Shown here: positions 37,701 through 49,700 of the stretch, in pieces
Numbering within the stretch: position 1 is the stretch's first letter
Layout of the letters: each line of letters starts with the position of its first letter
NCBI GenBank assembly: GCA_008360975.2
Contig: CM039194.1
Span: 12,014,426-12,078,425, forward strand
Length of the DNA: 64,000 nt
Source: Lichenostomus cassidix
Taxonomy: Eukaryota > Chordata > Aves > Passeriformes > Meliphagidae
Direction of reading: 5' to 3'
Position numbers and translations under genes: made by a program
The notes under the pieces: generated by a model
Seen by the model: the letters and a program-made list of their open reading frames with translations, nothing else
Databases searched by the model: none
What the model was told of the DNA's origin: nothing

Positions 37701-40700
37701 CAAAGCTGTTGCTTTGGCCATGTGACAGGAGGGGAGCAATGACCTAAAGTTTTGAGAAGCCATATAAAAGGCTTTGTGGCCTGTTGCACGAGGAAGAATA
37801 GTATTATTTCTCTAATCTGTCCACTCCAGCCACCTGGGGTTTTGTAGTAATTTTGGGACTTCATTGTACAGTCAGTACTGCAGCTCTGTTATATAAGCTA
37901 GCATCAAATCCTGTTTTCCAGGTTCTCAATGCTTCCAGCTGGTGGAACACTGCAGATATTTATAGTGGTGCATAGCGTGATGCTCTTCCAGTTGTCTCGG
38001 GGAGAAAGGAAGTACCTCAGGTTTCTGTTCCTGAGAAGCATCTGGCTTAAATTGGCCCATTTCTTTGACAGAAGCACTTGCATTTCTAGAAAAAATCTGT
38101 ACCTAGTTAGGGGATTACAGTACAACAGCTCCCTTGGGAGTGTTGAGAACAGGATATTGGGAAGTGCTGTGCTGACAAAAACTGAGTGCGTTGATGCAGT
38201 TGTCCTGGCAAAGATGATATGTTCTACTTTAGTTGTTTGTATAAATAAGTGTCTGATGATGCTGCTCGTGTTTCAGTAGTTCATAGCAAGCTACAATGAA
38301 GGACCAGGGAGTACTTGACTGCCCCATACAGCAACAAATTACTGACAAAGCTGTCTCTGCGTCATGAGTGCTTATCTTCAAGGCTTGTTGCTCTGTTGTC
38401 ATCAGTGTTAATCACATCTTGTCTCACTGTGGATTGCTGTTTGAATCATTTTTATGCCATCTATGACTTTTTCATGTTCAGAAAGAACTGTTATATCACT
38501 GTAAATAAAAGATTAGCTTTTCTGGGAGGTTATGTGCATTGTTCATCTCTGCTCTGTGGGTTGATCTAAATTCTGGTAATAGCAGAAGCTGTTGTGTAGA
38601 CTGAGCATTCAGACTTGGAGTAGTTACGGTGCTGACTCACCCTGCCCAGCTGTGTGGTGGTTGTTCAGTAAAATGAATAATAATGGAAGGCTGGTAATTT
38701 GCCAAATAACATCGGTAAAGTGCTTATGAGGAAAAAGGGATCTGATCAGCACAGCTTTATGGTTTCCAGGTCTGTAGAGAAATTCTTGACAATTCTTGTT
38801 TCAGACAACCACCTATACTCGCAGGGGACATGGAAATTGCACCAATCCTGGCTGTTCCTTCACTTATGTCACCAGGCATAAGCCACCAAAATGCCCAACA
38901 TGCGGGAGCTTCCTGGGAGGGAAATGGATCCCAAAGGTAAATTTGTCTTTCCTTTTCTGACTTTCAGACAAAAAGTGCTGGTTTTGTGAATGCATGTGAT
39001 ACTTTTAGACCTGTAGATCTAGCACAGGAGGTTAGATACACAAGAATTGATCCCTGCACTTGTGTTCCAGTGCATGTGGTGGAGCAAGTCACCATTGCAG
39101 AGGACACTTGCCAAGGTGAGAACTGAAATCACCACACTGTGTGTAAAGACGCTGCATTTGAAGTTCTACAAATTTAGTTTTCTGTGGTCTTTCAACATTG
39201 TTTTTTTAACGGAAAGGAGGAACTCTCAACTATAGTAGGTGTAGGATCCTTTGGGAGCTTGTTAGTAAAATTGATTTAGTGGAATCTGAAGTGCTGTTGG
39301 GTATTGCCTCATGGCCATATGTCTGATCATTCATGATGTTCTGACCTCTGGCTGGAAGGAAATTTCCAGGTGTTGGTAGAGTTGTGAAGATTGAGTGGAA
39401 AAGTCATTCTCCACATGATACCTACCCTGCTTAAGTTATTGGCATCTCTACTAGCTGTGTACAGCAAAACCCACTTGATCCTTAAACCTTGGCACTGTCC
39501 TGGTAATTAGTCAGCTCTGAACAGATGTGCATTTGTCTGAAAGAAGACTCCACAGGCACAATTTAAAGGATGTTCTCAGTGTGAAAATTGGCATTGACAT
39601 TCAGTGGCTTTGTATGGATTTGTTCTGAACTTCCTTTGTTTTGTGTCTGGATCCATTAAACATTCAGGGGTGAGAACTCTTTTGGGCAGCTTACAAACTC
39701 TGTGGTGTCTGAGCTGAAGACTGGGCTTCCTGTGTGGTAGAGTACAAATAGTGATGGTGATGTCTTTGCTTTTGTTTGGTAAACTTGCTGAGGTAGAGAG
39801 ATGGGTGAATGCAAAAGATATTTCTGGGTTCTGCCTGAGCATGACATGTCTCTCCTGTTCAATCCTGCATTGGTTACAGCTGAAAACTTTAAGAGGGAGT
39901 TTTGTTTTCGTCTTTCAGACTTGCTGTGCTCTGCTGGGAGCAGATTTGCAGATACAGTTGTACAAATTGTGCACTTGTTTGTACGGTGTCCTGCCTTAGA
40001 AAAAAAACATACACCAAGAGTTTTTTTTTAGCTGGCAATAGTATCAGTAGAACTGAAACTAAATATGTATTCCTGCTAGTTAGAAAGGTTAAAAAATACC
40101 TTTTTAAAAAAGCTTAAGTTATTCTTCTGAATATGAACCCTGTATTGAGCTTAGAATTAACATGTTCATCACGGCAAAAGCTCTGGATTCCATTTCTGAT
40201 ATATTTTTGCATATTACCAATTCAGTGTTTGTTGTACCTTTGTTGACCCCCAGTACAGTGACTTCTGGAGCCTCAGTCTTGGAAGTAACATTTTTGTTGA
40301 GGTCAAAAAAACTTCCTAAGTAATCCTGTTTCCTGGCTCGCTCACAAGCTTGCTTTTCTGAAAGCATATTTCCAGAAGATGCAAATTCTCTGTCTTAAGT
40401 CCTTTTGGTTCCTCAATAATGTGGAAGAACAGATAGCATCAGAGAGCTGAAGCCATGAAAGAGGAGCGTAGGAGGTGGGCCCTTGGTACAGAGGGTGGTA
40501 GATGACTTTGTGATGTTGATGCTAATTGTGATATTTGAGGGAGTTTAGGAAAGATAGATACTTAGAAGTAAACAAGGTCTAAAAATAATACACGGAGGGC
40601 CAAGAGGCCACATACAATGTTAGCAAGGCCTTTGCTTTTGTAGGAGATGCTGTCTGTCTACTCCCATACCATTCACTGCTTGAGCACTTAGGATTTTGCT

Positions 40701-43700
40701 GTTTTGATCCGGCATTAAATAGGCCGCGGGAAACATGGCATATGTGCCGGGAACTTGCTTATCTGTGAAAGTCAAAAGCTCTGAAATGTGACTCTCTCCT
40801 TGTTTCCAGGAAAAGCAACCAAAAAGCAAATCTGAGCCAAATTCAGGCACCTCTCTTAAAACTCCAGCAGCTAAAAGAGGTCAGCAGTCAGTCCTCCCAG
40901 AACCCACAGCCGTTAGCGAGAGTTCCTCCAAGTCCACATTGGAAAGCTCTGAAGCTGTCAGCCAGCTGCTGAATGCTGTGCCTGTCGGAGGGCAGATGCC
41001 CGAGATGGAGTGGGAGGAAGTGATCATCTCTGAGGGCCACTTCCTTCCAAATCATGTGCTTGCTGAAGACAAGAGAAATGCTGTTGGAGTGGTGCTGGGC
41101 CAAGAGAGCCAGCGGCAAGGAGACTCTTCCTCGGAGCAGGCAGAGAAAGGAACTGTAGGGCTGGGGATGTCGACGTCTTCTGAGGTGTTGAGTCCAAATG
41201 CCTCTGTGAAAAAGCCAGTGGTGGGGTGAGTCAGTTTTCCATGTGTTACGAGAGCATATGTGTGTTCATGGGACTAGTCCAAGAAATTGGCAGTGCTTCC
41301 TGTAAGACTTACTGTGTTTGCTGTCTGTTTTGTGCCAGTTCAGGATTGTTCCTTTAAGTCTTTGTCCATCAGAACTAATATTTTTTAAGTGATAATAGAC
41401 TGTAGTCACAGGGAATATGCAGCTTTAGCACTGTCTCTCTTTCTATTGCAATAGCTGTGATCAGTGTACTAATAAAGCACAATTCAGGGAAAAGAGGAAA
41501 GTTGAAGCTGAGGAGAAATCAATGGAATATTTTTCCACTTGTAGCTCTTGTCTTTCAGAGTTGATGCAACAGCTGCTACACACAAGGGACAAGAAGTAAA
41601 GAGTAAACCAAGACCCAAGCCCTCCCTGCTGGCTGCAGCCAGACCCATGCGAGCCATTCTGCCTGCTCCAGCCAGCGTGGGGAGAGAAGCCAGCACAGAG
41701 CAGCCAAGCAGCAGGCAGGCCTTTGCAAGTACTGGTAAAAACAGCATTCTCTGGTGTGCTTTGGGAGCTGTTGTCTTTCCTCACCATGCTGAAGTGGTGT
41801 CTGTCAGTAATTCTTAGTAGGTTTTAAGGGAGGTGGTTATCTATGCCTGAGAGTGTAGTAAATGGGTCATGAAACACCTGCTTGGGTTATTTCAAGCTCA
41901 GAGGAAAGATCTCACATGACTATAGTGACATTTACCAAAGATGTCAGAAAGAAACAGTACCTGTTTTCTCACATTTAACCTGGTGCATTTCTTTCCTCCT
42001 TCTAGACAAGCTTTCCCCTGTGAGAACATCAGGCTTGAAGCCCAGTACACTGAAACAATTGGGCCAGTCAGTTCTGCAGCCACCAGCTGCTGAGGAACGA
42101 AAGGTTGTTCTTCGAATGCAAATTATTTTCCTGGATTTTTTGGTGGGGGAGGGTTTTGTTTATCCTTTTTGTTTGTGGGGTTTTTTTTCTCCCAGATGAG
42201 TGATATGACCTGAGTGAGAAATCAAACATAAAAATGTAGCAGCCTTAACAATGATGAGACCTGTGATTGGCAGTTTTTATGATATGGCTGTGTGACAGAA
42301 TGAATGCTTGGTGACTGAGTGTGGGAACTGAGCTGAGAGATGCTGTCGGACAATCCTGCTTTGAGAACCTCCCAGCTATTTCCAGAAGATGTTTTAAGGA
42401 TCTTGTGGTGCTTTGATAATCTGACATGCAATATTGAATAGTGAGCTTTTCACCTGTAAAATGCGACTGAGCATGCCAAGATACTGGAATGAATCAGTGT
42501 GAATTGTAATGTCTTAGCATGCAAAACAGTGTCTTGTGGTATTAGGGATATTAAATTAACATTAGTTAATTTCTTGGGAGCAGGAATGCTAACAGGTATA
42601 GATTATTGATGTATATATGTATTCAGCAGTAGGTGTCTCATAGGTCTTGTTTTTTCTGCTTTCCATTTCTAGCTCCACAATGCTGTGACAAGCAGAGCAT
42701 CTCAGGTTAAAGTCGTGGAGGTCAAACCAGACATATTCCCTTCCTACAAGTACAGTTGCACTGTAACTTTGGTGAGAATTTTTCAAATAGTGTGACTTCT
42801 GCCATGGGGTGTCTCCCCTCTGGGATGAAAATGTTTTGGGACTTTTGTTTTACTGACTTGCAAAAATATATCTCATTTTTAACATGAAAAAGTCTGTACT
42901 TCATGTGTAATCTCTAGACCTAATCCAGGGTGACTGTGCTCTATTTTGCAATTATGTTTGGAACCTTGTTAAGAGCTGGATTTTAACTCGTGTCCTAGCA
43001 TAGTCCCCACCCCCTTCTTCAGCTCAGCAGGGAGAATCAGGGGTTTCTGGATTAATTTAATGTGCTCCTGGTCTGGGGAATGGCCGCAGAATGTTTAAGT
43101 GCCAGTTAAAGGATTCTGTGCAAAGTGACAGGGCTTGCTATTGACCTTTAAACAAGATGTTATAGTGGGGAAAAAAAACATATAATAATCTTCTTTAGAA
43201 TCTTATTGGCATAGAATCGTAGAGTCATTCAGGTGGGAAAAGACTTTTAAGATCATCGAGTCCAGCTATTAAAAGTCAAGGTCAGCAAACATCTCTTTTG
43301 TGTCATTCAGGATCTGGGATTAGCAACATCACGTGGCAGAGGGAAATGCAAGAACCCTTCCTGCAGTTACGTGTATACAAACAGGCACAAGCCACGCATC
43401 TGTCCAAGCTGTGGATACAACCTTGCCAAAGACAGGACTGAGAAAACAGCAAAATCCCTGGTAAGGTTCAGGCTGGTTTGTTTTACCAAATGTTTATTGT
43501 GAGCTGGGCAGAGAAGTACCTTAGTTTGCAAGTGCCTGTGGGAGCATAGTTTGGGATTTTTTTTTTTTTCATTGTGGTAAACTTTTATAGTAGAATGGTT
43601 CCTATTTAAAATACCTGTGATGTTTGAATTGTCCAACTCCAGTGCTACCACTGGGTGTCTCCTTAACTTTAAAATTATTCTGTTGTGGCAGTACATGCTG

Positions 43701-46700
43701 ACATCGACCCTGAAGTCACATTATTGCTGTGTCAGCTTTGTTGAACTTCAGCTTTCATCTAGAAATTCCCAAGTATGCTGTGCTTTGTGAGCAGTTTGGG
43801 GCTAGTGTCAGTTAAGTTAGTACATCTTATATTAGAACTTCCTGTTTTTAAGGGTTTGTAGAACAAATTTACTTCCAACCTGAATTTATTTCTGGATGAA
43901 GGGTTTTTTTCCTGATGTATAAATATGTTTTCAGTTAATTAATTCAGTTAATATGTTTTCAGTTAATTAATTCTGGGGGGGGGGTTGGTTTTTTTGCCTT
44001 TGCAGTCTCAAAGGTTAGCTTTTTTTATACTGAATTGTCATGTTTTTAAAAAATAAATGAAAAAAAGGAGCTTTCTTGTTCATAGCTGAAATGCCTACTC
44101 AGCACAGAATTTGTCTGTGTAGTAATATGACTCATCTACTTGCCTTTTTTTATTTTGAAGAACATAACTTTGTTCAGTGGTTTTGTATTTTTTTCTTTAA
44201 AAACACAAACAAACTGAGATGGCCTGTGTGAAACTCACATACAAACAGCTGTGTAAGGAACAGCAGTGCGCTTAGCTCAGCTTGCATTCTGAGAAGCATA
44301 TGGCTCATCTCTTCTTCCTCATTTAGTTTTTTTTCTTATTTTCTGGTTCTAGATGTGTTTAACATTCCTATCACACAGTTTATTGTCTCTGGGCTCTTGT
44401 CTGATCCTTTATCTCATTGCCAGACTAGTCAGAAAACCAGGTTGAAATGCTGGCATAAGAATTTCAGTGATTAAACAGATTTGCCTGTTTGTGTTCTGTC
44501 TGTTCTTCTGGGACATCTGGAGTTTGATTCTCCTGTGCTTGTGCATTTTGTTGTGATTGCATGTGTGAGCTGGAAAAGGGTAGATTGTAGGTGATCAACT
44601 GTTATTGATGAATGTGTTTTGTGTATCACAGCCCTCGGTTCTCATGTAGTACTTGTCTTCTCCAGCTTCTGGAGGTGTGCAGGCTGCCCTGACCCTGTGC
44701 CTGATAACCTATGGAGAAAAACAGTTGGAGTGATGAGTGTTTATATACCTATTGGTGGTTATCCTCAGCTTCTTGATTCCCAATTCCTGCACTAACACTC
44801 CAGTTTAATGGCAAATCTGTGATGATCTGGCAGTGTAGGAGTTCCTGAAGGGCTGAGAAAGTATTCAACGAAGTATTTTTGTTGAAGTAATTTGGGCTTG
44901 AAGTTCTTGTGTGGAGTCAATGATTCAACAGTAGAGTGGAAGTCAAGTTTACTGAGTGCAAAGGTTACTGTGTTTCTGCTGCCTTTTGTGACTTCTTTGG
45001 GCTTCTTAATATTTCATCCCCATGCTTGCCTAGTTGGATTTGTTGCTTTCTAGGAGGTCAGCCCAGGTCAGTCTGACGTGCTGAACACCAGCGAGCCCCT
45101 AACGCCATCCCAGAAGGAAATCCAGCGTCAATCCACGCTGCAGCTGCTGCGCAAGGTGATGCAGATCCCCGAGAATGAGTCGGAGCTGGCAGAGATCTTC
45201 ACCCTCATCCATGAGCTCAACAGCTCCCGGCTCATCCTGTCCAACGTGAGTGAGGAGACAGTGACCATCGAGCAGACCTCCTGGTCCAACTACTATGAGT
45301 CTCCATGTGTGCAGTGCCTCCTCTGTAACAGCCCCTTGTTCAAAGGGGGACAGAAGTAAGATTCTTCTTGGGACTTTGATTCTTTCAACCTCATGTTGAT
45401 TTTCTTTGTTCCTAGTGTGCCTGAAATATTTGCTTTAGCCCCTGGTAGTGAAGCTGGTGAAAGTGACACTGAATGTGTATGGAAAGGGTTTAGCAGGATC
45501 AAAGAGTGACTGCTAAGTCTAGATGTAACTTTTTTCTTATTCAAACAGATTATTTTCATTAGTCATCCCCTTTTTGTTTTCCATTCTGATGCTTGGAGGC
45601 TGAGAGAGGAAAACTTGTGGGTTTACAGATGTGCGTTATGTGATTTCCCTTTTCTTTCTCTCCCTGATCTGAGTATTTCCTGTGTGGATATTTTTGCTTA
45701 TGGTGTTTTCATTCCTTTCATTTCTTAGTGTGTGCTTGAGGCAATCCTCATTTGGAACAAATATCCAAATTCAAACCTGAAGGACTTTCAGAAACTCCCA
45801 GTGATAGGCTGGATTATTTTAACTAGATTTGTATGAAAGCCTGTAGGGTATCTCCTCACTGAGTCTATCAGACATCCTCCTGTTTCTGAAAGCATGATGT
45901 AAAATATTTCCTAAAACAAAATGCTGGGGAGTTTAACGTTGTGTTTCTTTCTTCCACAAAAAAAAGTCTTAATACAAATGATGGATGTTTGCTTTGGTCA
46001 GGCTAAAACTAATTGAGGTATTTCCGGAAAGATACTTTTTATGCTGTGTAGTTTTTTCAGAACAGAGCAATCTCACACCCTGTCCCTCAACTTGGGACAT
46101 ACCAACCTGTGCATTGTAAATCCTTGTCTGTGCCTGGCTGCTTAGCAGTGCTCTGCATGTGGGACTCTCCCATGTGCCTGCACAGACTCTAATTGAAACC
46201 CTGCCAGTGGGAGGGAGGTGACTTTGGCTTTGCTTCCTGTTTTCTCAGGTGGACAGCAGTATTTTTGCCACTGGCACTCTCCTGTCTGAACCTCCCTGTT
46301 GGCAGTTGCACTGTAGAGAAACAGACCTTTCTGAATCTCTGTGTGCAGGGACAGGCTGTTGGGTGGAATGTGGTATTGATCACCACAGCAATGGGACAGA
46401 CACTTCTCCCAGGGCAGCTGGGGCCATAGGTTTTCTCCACCTCTCCAATAATATGTGCCCAGTGTATGGAGCTGGAGGAATGCTGTAGTGCTGTTGAAAG
46501 AATGTGAGCAGTGACCTGACTCTGCCAGGGAAATCTGTTTTAAAATGTAACTTTTCTTTTCCTGGTGTGAAATGATGTGATGAACTGGCTTAGATTTACA
46601 TACTGATGAACTCATGTCAACGAGAATGCCTAAAGTTACTGCAGGGCTGGACTGAAAAACCCAGTGGCTTCCCTCAGAAGGGTTTTTTGTTGTGTGTTGC

Positions 46701-49700
46701 AGTTCCCTTGCTGGTCCTCAGGAGTGCTGGCTGCTGACAGCCAATCGGTTACAGGTGGTTACAGCTCAGGTCAAAGTGTGCTTGAACCTTCAGTGTCTGG
46801 CCCTCCATAGCTTCACTGACATTTACACAGGTAGGAAAGATGTGAGCGTACCAACCTACAGAATGACTACAATCTGAACCCTTTAGAAGCCTGGGGATTG
46901 TATCAGGGCATCATCCAGGCACAGAAAAGCTTGTTCCCTTCCCCAGTGTTCTAAATTTAAGTTATTTTTTAATTGCTTCTGCTTATTCTGCAAGTAAATC
47001 TATATTTGTGAGTGAAAACACATGAATGTTCTGGTGAGGAAGACCTTGCCTTGATTCACTGGTGTAGGTCTCCTCTGTGTGAATGTTGAGTTCTGCAAGG
47101 CAAACCCTGAGATCACAGTCAGGATCTCTGGAGAGCGCTGTTTCTCAGCGTTGGCTGGTGAGGCGATGGATTGGCTGCTGTTCCTTGTAGCTTTTTTAAT
47201 TCAAAGACAAGTCTGTGAAAGGAGCTAATCTTTCAGCCAGGACCTCTGCACTTCAGAGGCACAGAAGCACTGTTTTTTTGTTTCCAGTATCCTCTGAACT
47301 GTACTTGTGTGAGTGTGTTGTATATGAGTAAGGAATATATTTCTTTGTGAATAAGATCTGGAACCCTACAGACAATAACTGTCTTGTTTTAACTGCAGGC
47401 CTTTTCAATGTGGGTAACAAATTGTTAGTGAGCTTGGATCTTCTGTTTGCAATCCGAAACCACATTAAACTTGGAGAGGATCCCAGAGTGGCTGTTGGCA
47501 ATATCCTTGACTCTGTTCAGGAGCAAACTGGTGGGTTTTCCTTCTTGTTTTTACCATAACACACCAGACTGTGACCTGCTGATGTTAGGTTATAAAAAGG
47601 CAAACCTCACATATTTTAGTGTGGTGTGTTTCTATTAAATCACTTCCTAAACCAAATAGTACCTTTGTGGCCAGTTCTTTGTAACAATTCTCTGGAGGAC
47701 AGGTTTGGTTTTATCCTGCGTAGGAGAGCCCTAATACCTTTCCTCTGGTTTTAGGAAGTGAAAACTGTAACAGTGACATGTTCTCCTTTCAGACAAAAGC
47801 CTGAGCCCTGATGAGCAGGGTCAGCTCCAGGAACTGCTGTGCAATGGCTACTGGGCCTTCGAATGCCTGACAGTCCGAGATTACAATGATATGATCTGTG
47901 GAATCTGTGGCATAACCCCCAAGGTGGAAATAGCCCAGAGGAATACAGAAAATGTCCTTGCACTGAAAAATATAGAGGTAGGCTTTTCCCATACTTCACA
48001 TCCTGTTTTATGTTTAAAGGAGATCATCATTATTTTTTTCTGACTCTTGTCTTCGTGATGCGCAATAAGTACACAAGACCTTTTGAGTGGTTTTCTGCTG
48101 ATGCCTGACAAGAGGATGTGGCTGGAACAGTGATGCCTGTGCTTCCTCTTAGGGGTGTTGATGTATAGTTCAGGGAAAACAAGATCCTCTGTCCCTGGAC
48201 CACAGCTTTTGTCCAAGAGGCTTGGGCAGTAGGAACCTTGGATGGAAGCTGTTGGTCTTCCTTTGACTTGAAGACATGCTTTTTTTCTCAAGTTTCCTTG
48301 AGGTGCTATTTTCTCTAATGTGGGGGGAAAAGCCCTAGTAAGAGAATGTAGCATGCCTGGCTTTTATGTCAAATATGTCAAATTTTGAGTCTTACCCAAT
48401 GAAAAGTGGTTGTAAGAAGCTGTAGAAGACTGAAATCATCTTACTGTATTTGGGCTCCACACTTTCCTGAATAGTCCTCATGCCTCGAGTGAGACTGACA
48501 AAAAACTATCAGACTGTTGTTATTTATATTTGACCACTGTGTTTCTTCTTCTCTGTAGTTTACTTGGCCAGAATACTTGCCATCAAATGAAGTGAATGTA
48601 GAAGACTTTTGGTCCACAATGGAGACAGAGGTGATTGAGCAGGTGGCTTTTCCTTCTAGCATCCCCATCACAAAGTTTGATGCCTCTATTGTTGCTCCTT
48701 TCTTCCCTCCACTGATGAGAGGAGCAGTGGTGATCAATACAGAGAAGGACAAGAACCTACATTCACAGCCAGTGCCAGGTAATGGCTCAGGTTGTGCTTA
48801 TTAAGGGAGGGCTTGATATGTTGGTGACTTCAGTCTTGGTGATGTTTAGAGTTAAGAACTGCTGATTGCATGACACTTTGAAAGTTATATGTGCTGAGAA
48901 AAGACAGGAACATTGGAGTGAGTTCAGCTGTTCTCAGGCTACTTTGCTGCTTGAGGCTTGGCCTGTCCTGTGAAGTTTGGATGCACTGGTGGGCTCTGAT
49001 CCATTTGAGATATGAGACATGAGAGCATTGCACCCTAAATGAGACAGCATCTGATTGCAGAGGGATGCATGCACATCTTGAATGCCAGTCAGTGTTTGTT
49101 TCATGTTAGATTGATATTTGGACTGAGGAAGTTAACAGGCAGTGCTTGGTGTTACAATCTCAATAAAGGGTAAATAAGTTTTTACAATATTTGAGAAAAA
49201 AACTAAGAGAGTGGTGTGCTAGTCCTGATCAGAGTTGTCAATATTCATTATATCCACTGCATATTGACTGCATTGAACAAGAAATAGTGAGAGGAATGAG
49301 CTCAGATGTATGAGAGCTAAGATCAGTTAGCACCTGGTTCCCTTAAGAGTTTAGGTATTGGGTATAAGAAGGAAAACTGGCTTTGCAAGCTTAACAAGTG
49401 GATGAGTTGACTTTGCAGACAGGGCTGGAGCTGTTTCAGAGTTGGGCTGCAGAAGAGCTATGTGGGCTTTTGTGGAAGTGGAGCTCCGGAGAAAGAGCCA
49501 GGGAGATGTGAAAGCTGAGCCTGGAGCTGCTCAGTCCGAAGGCTGCAGTTACATTTATCTCTGTTCTTCTTCACTTGGTTATCCTCACGTCAGTCATTTA
49601 AAGGTTACAAATGACAGGATAGACAAGTGTTTATGGAGTCTGCAGCTCTGCTGGGCTGTCTGGTGACCTCAGCAGTGAAGGGCTCGAGACAAGTGTGGGC

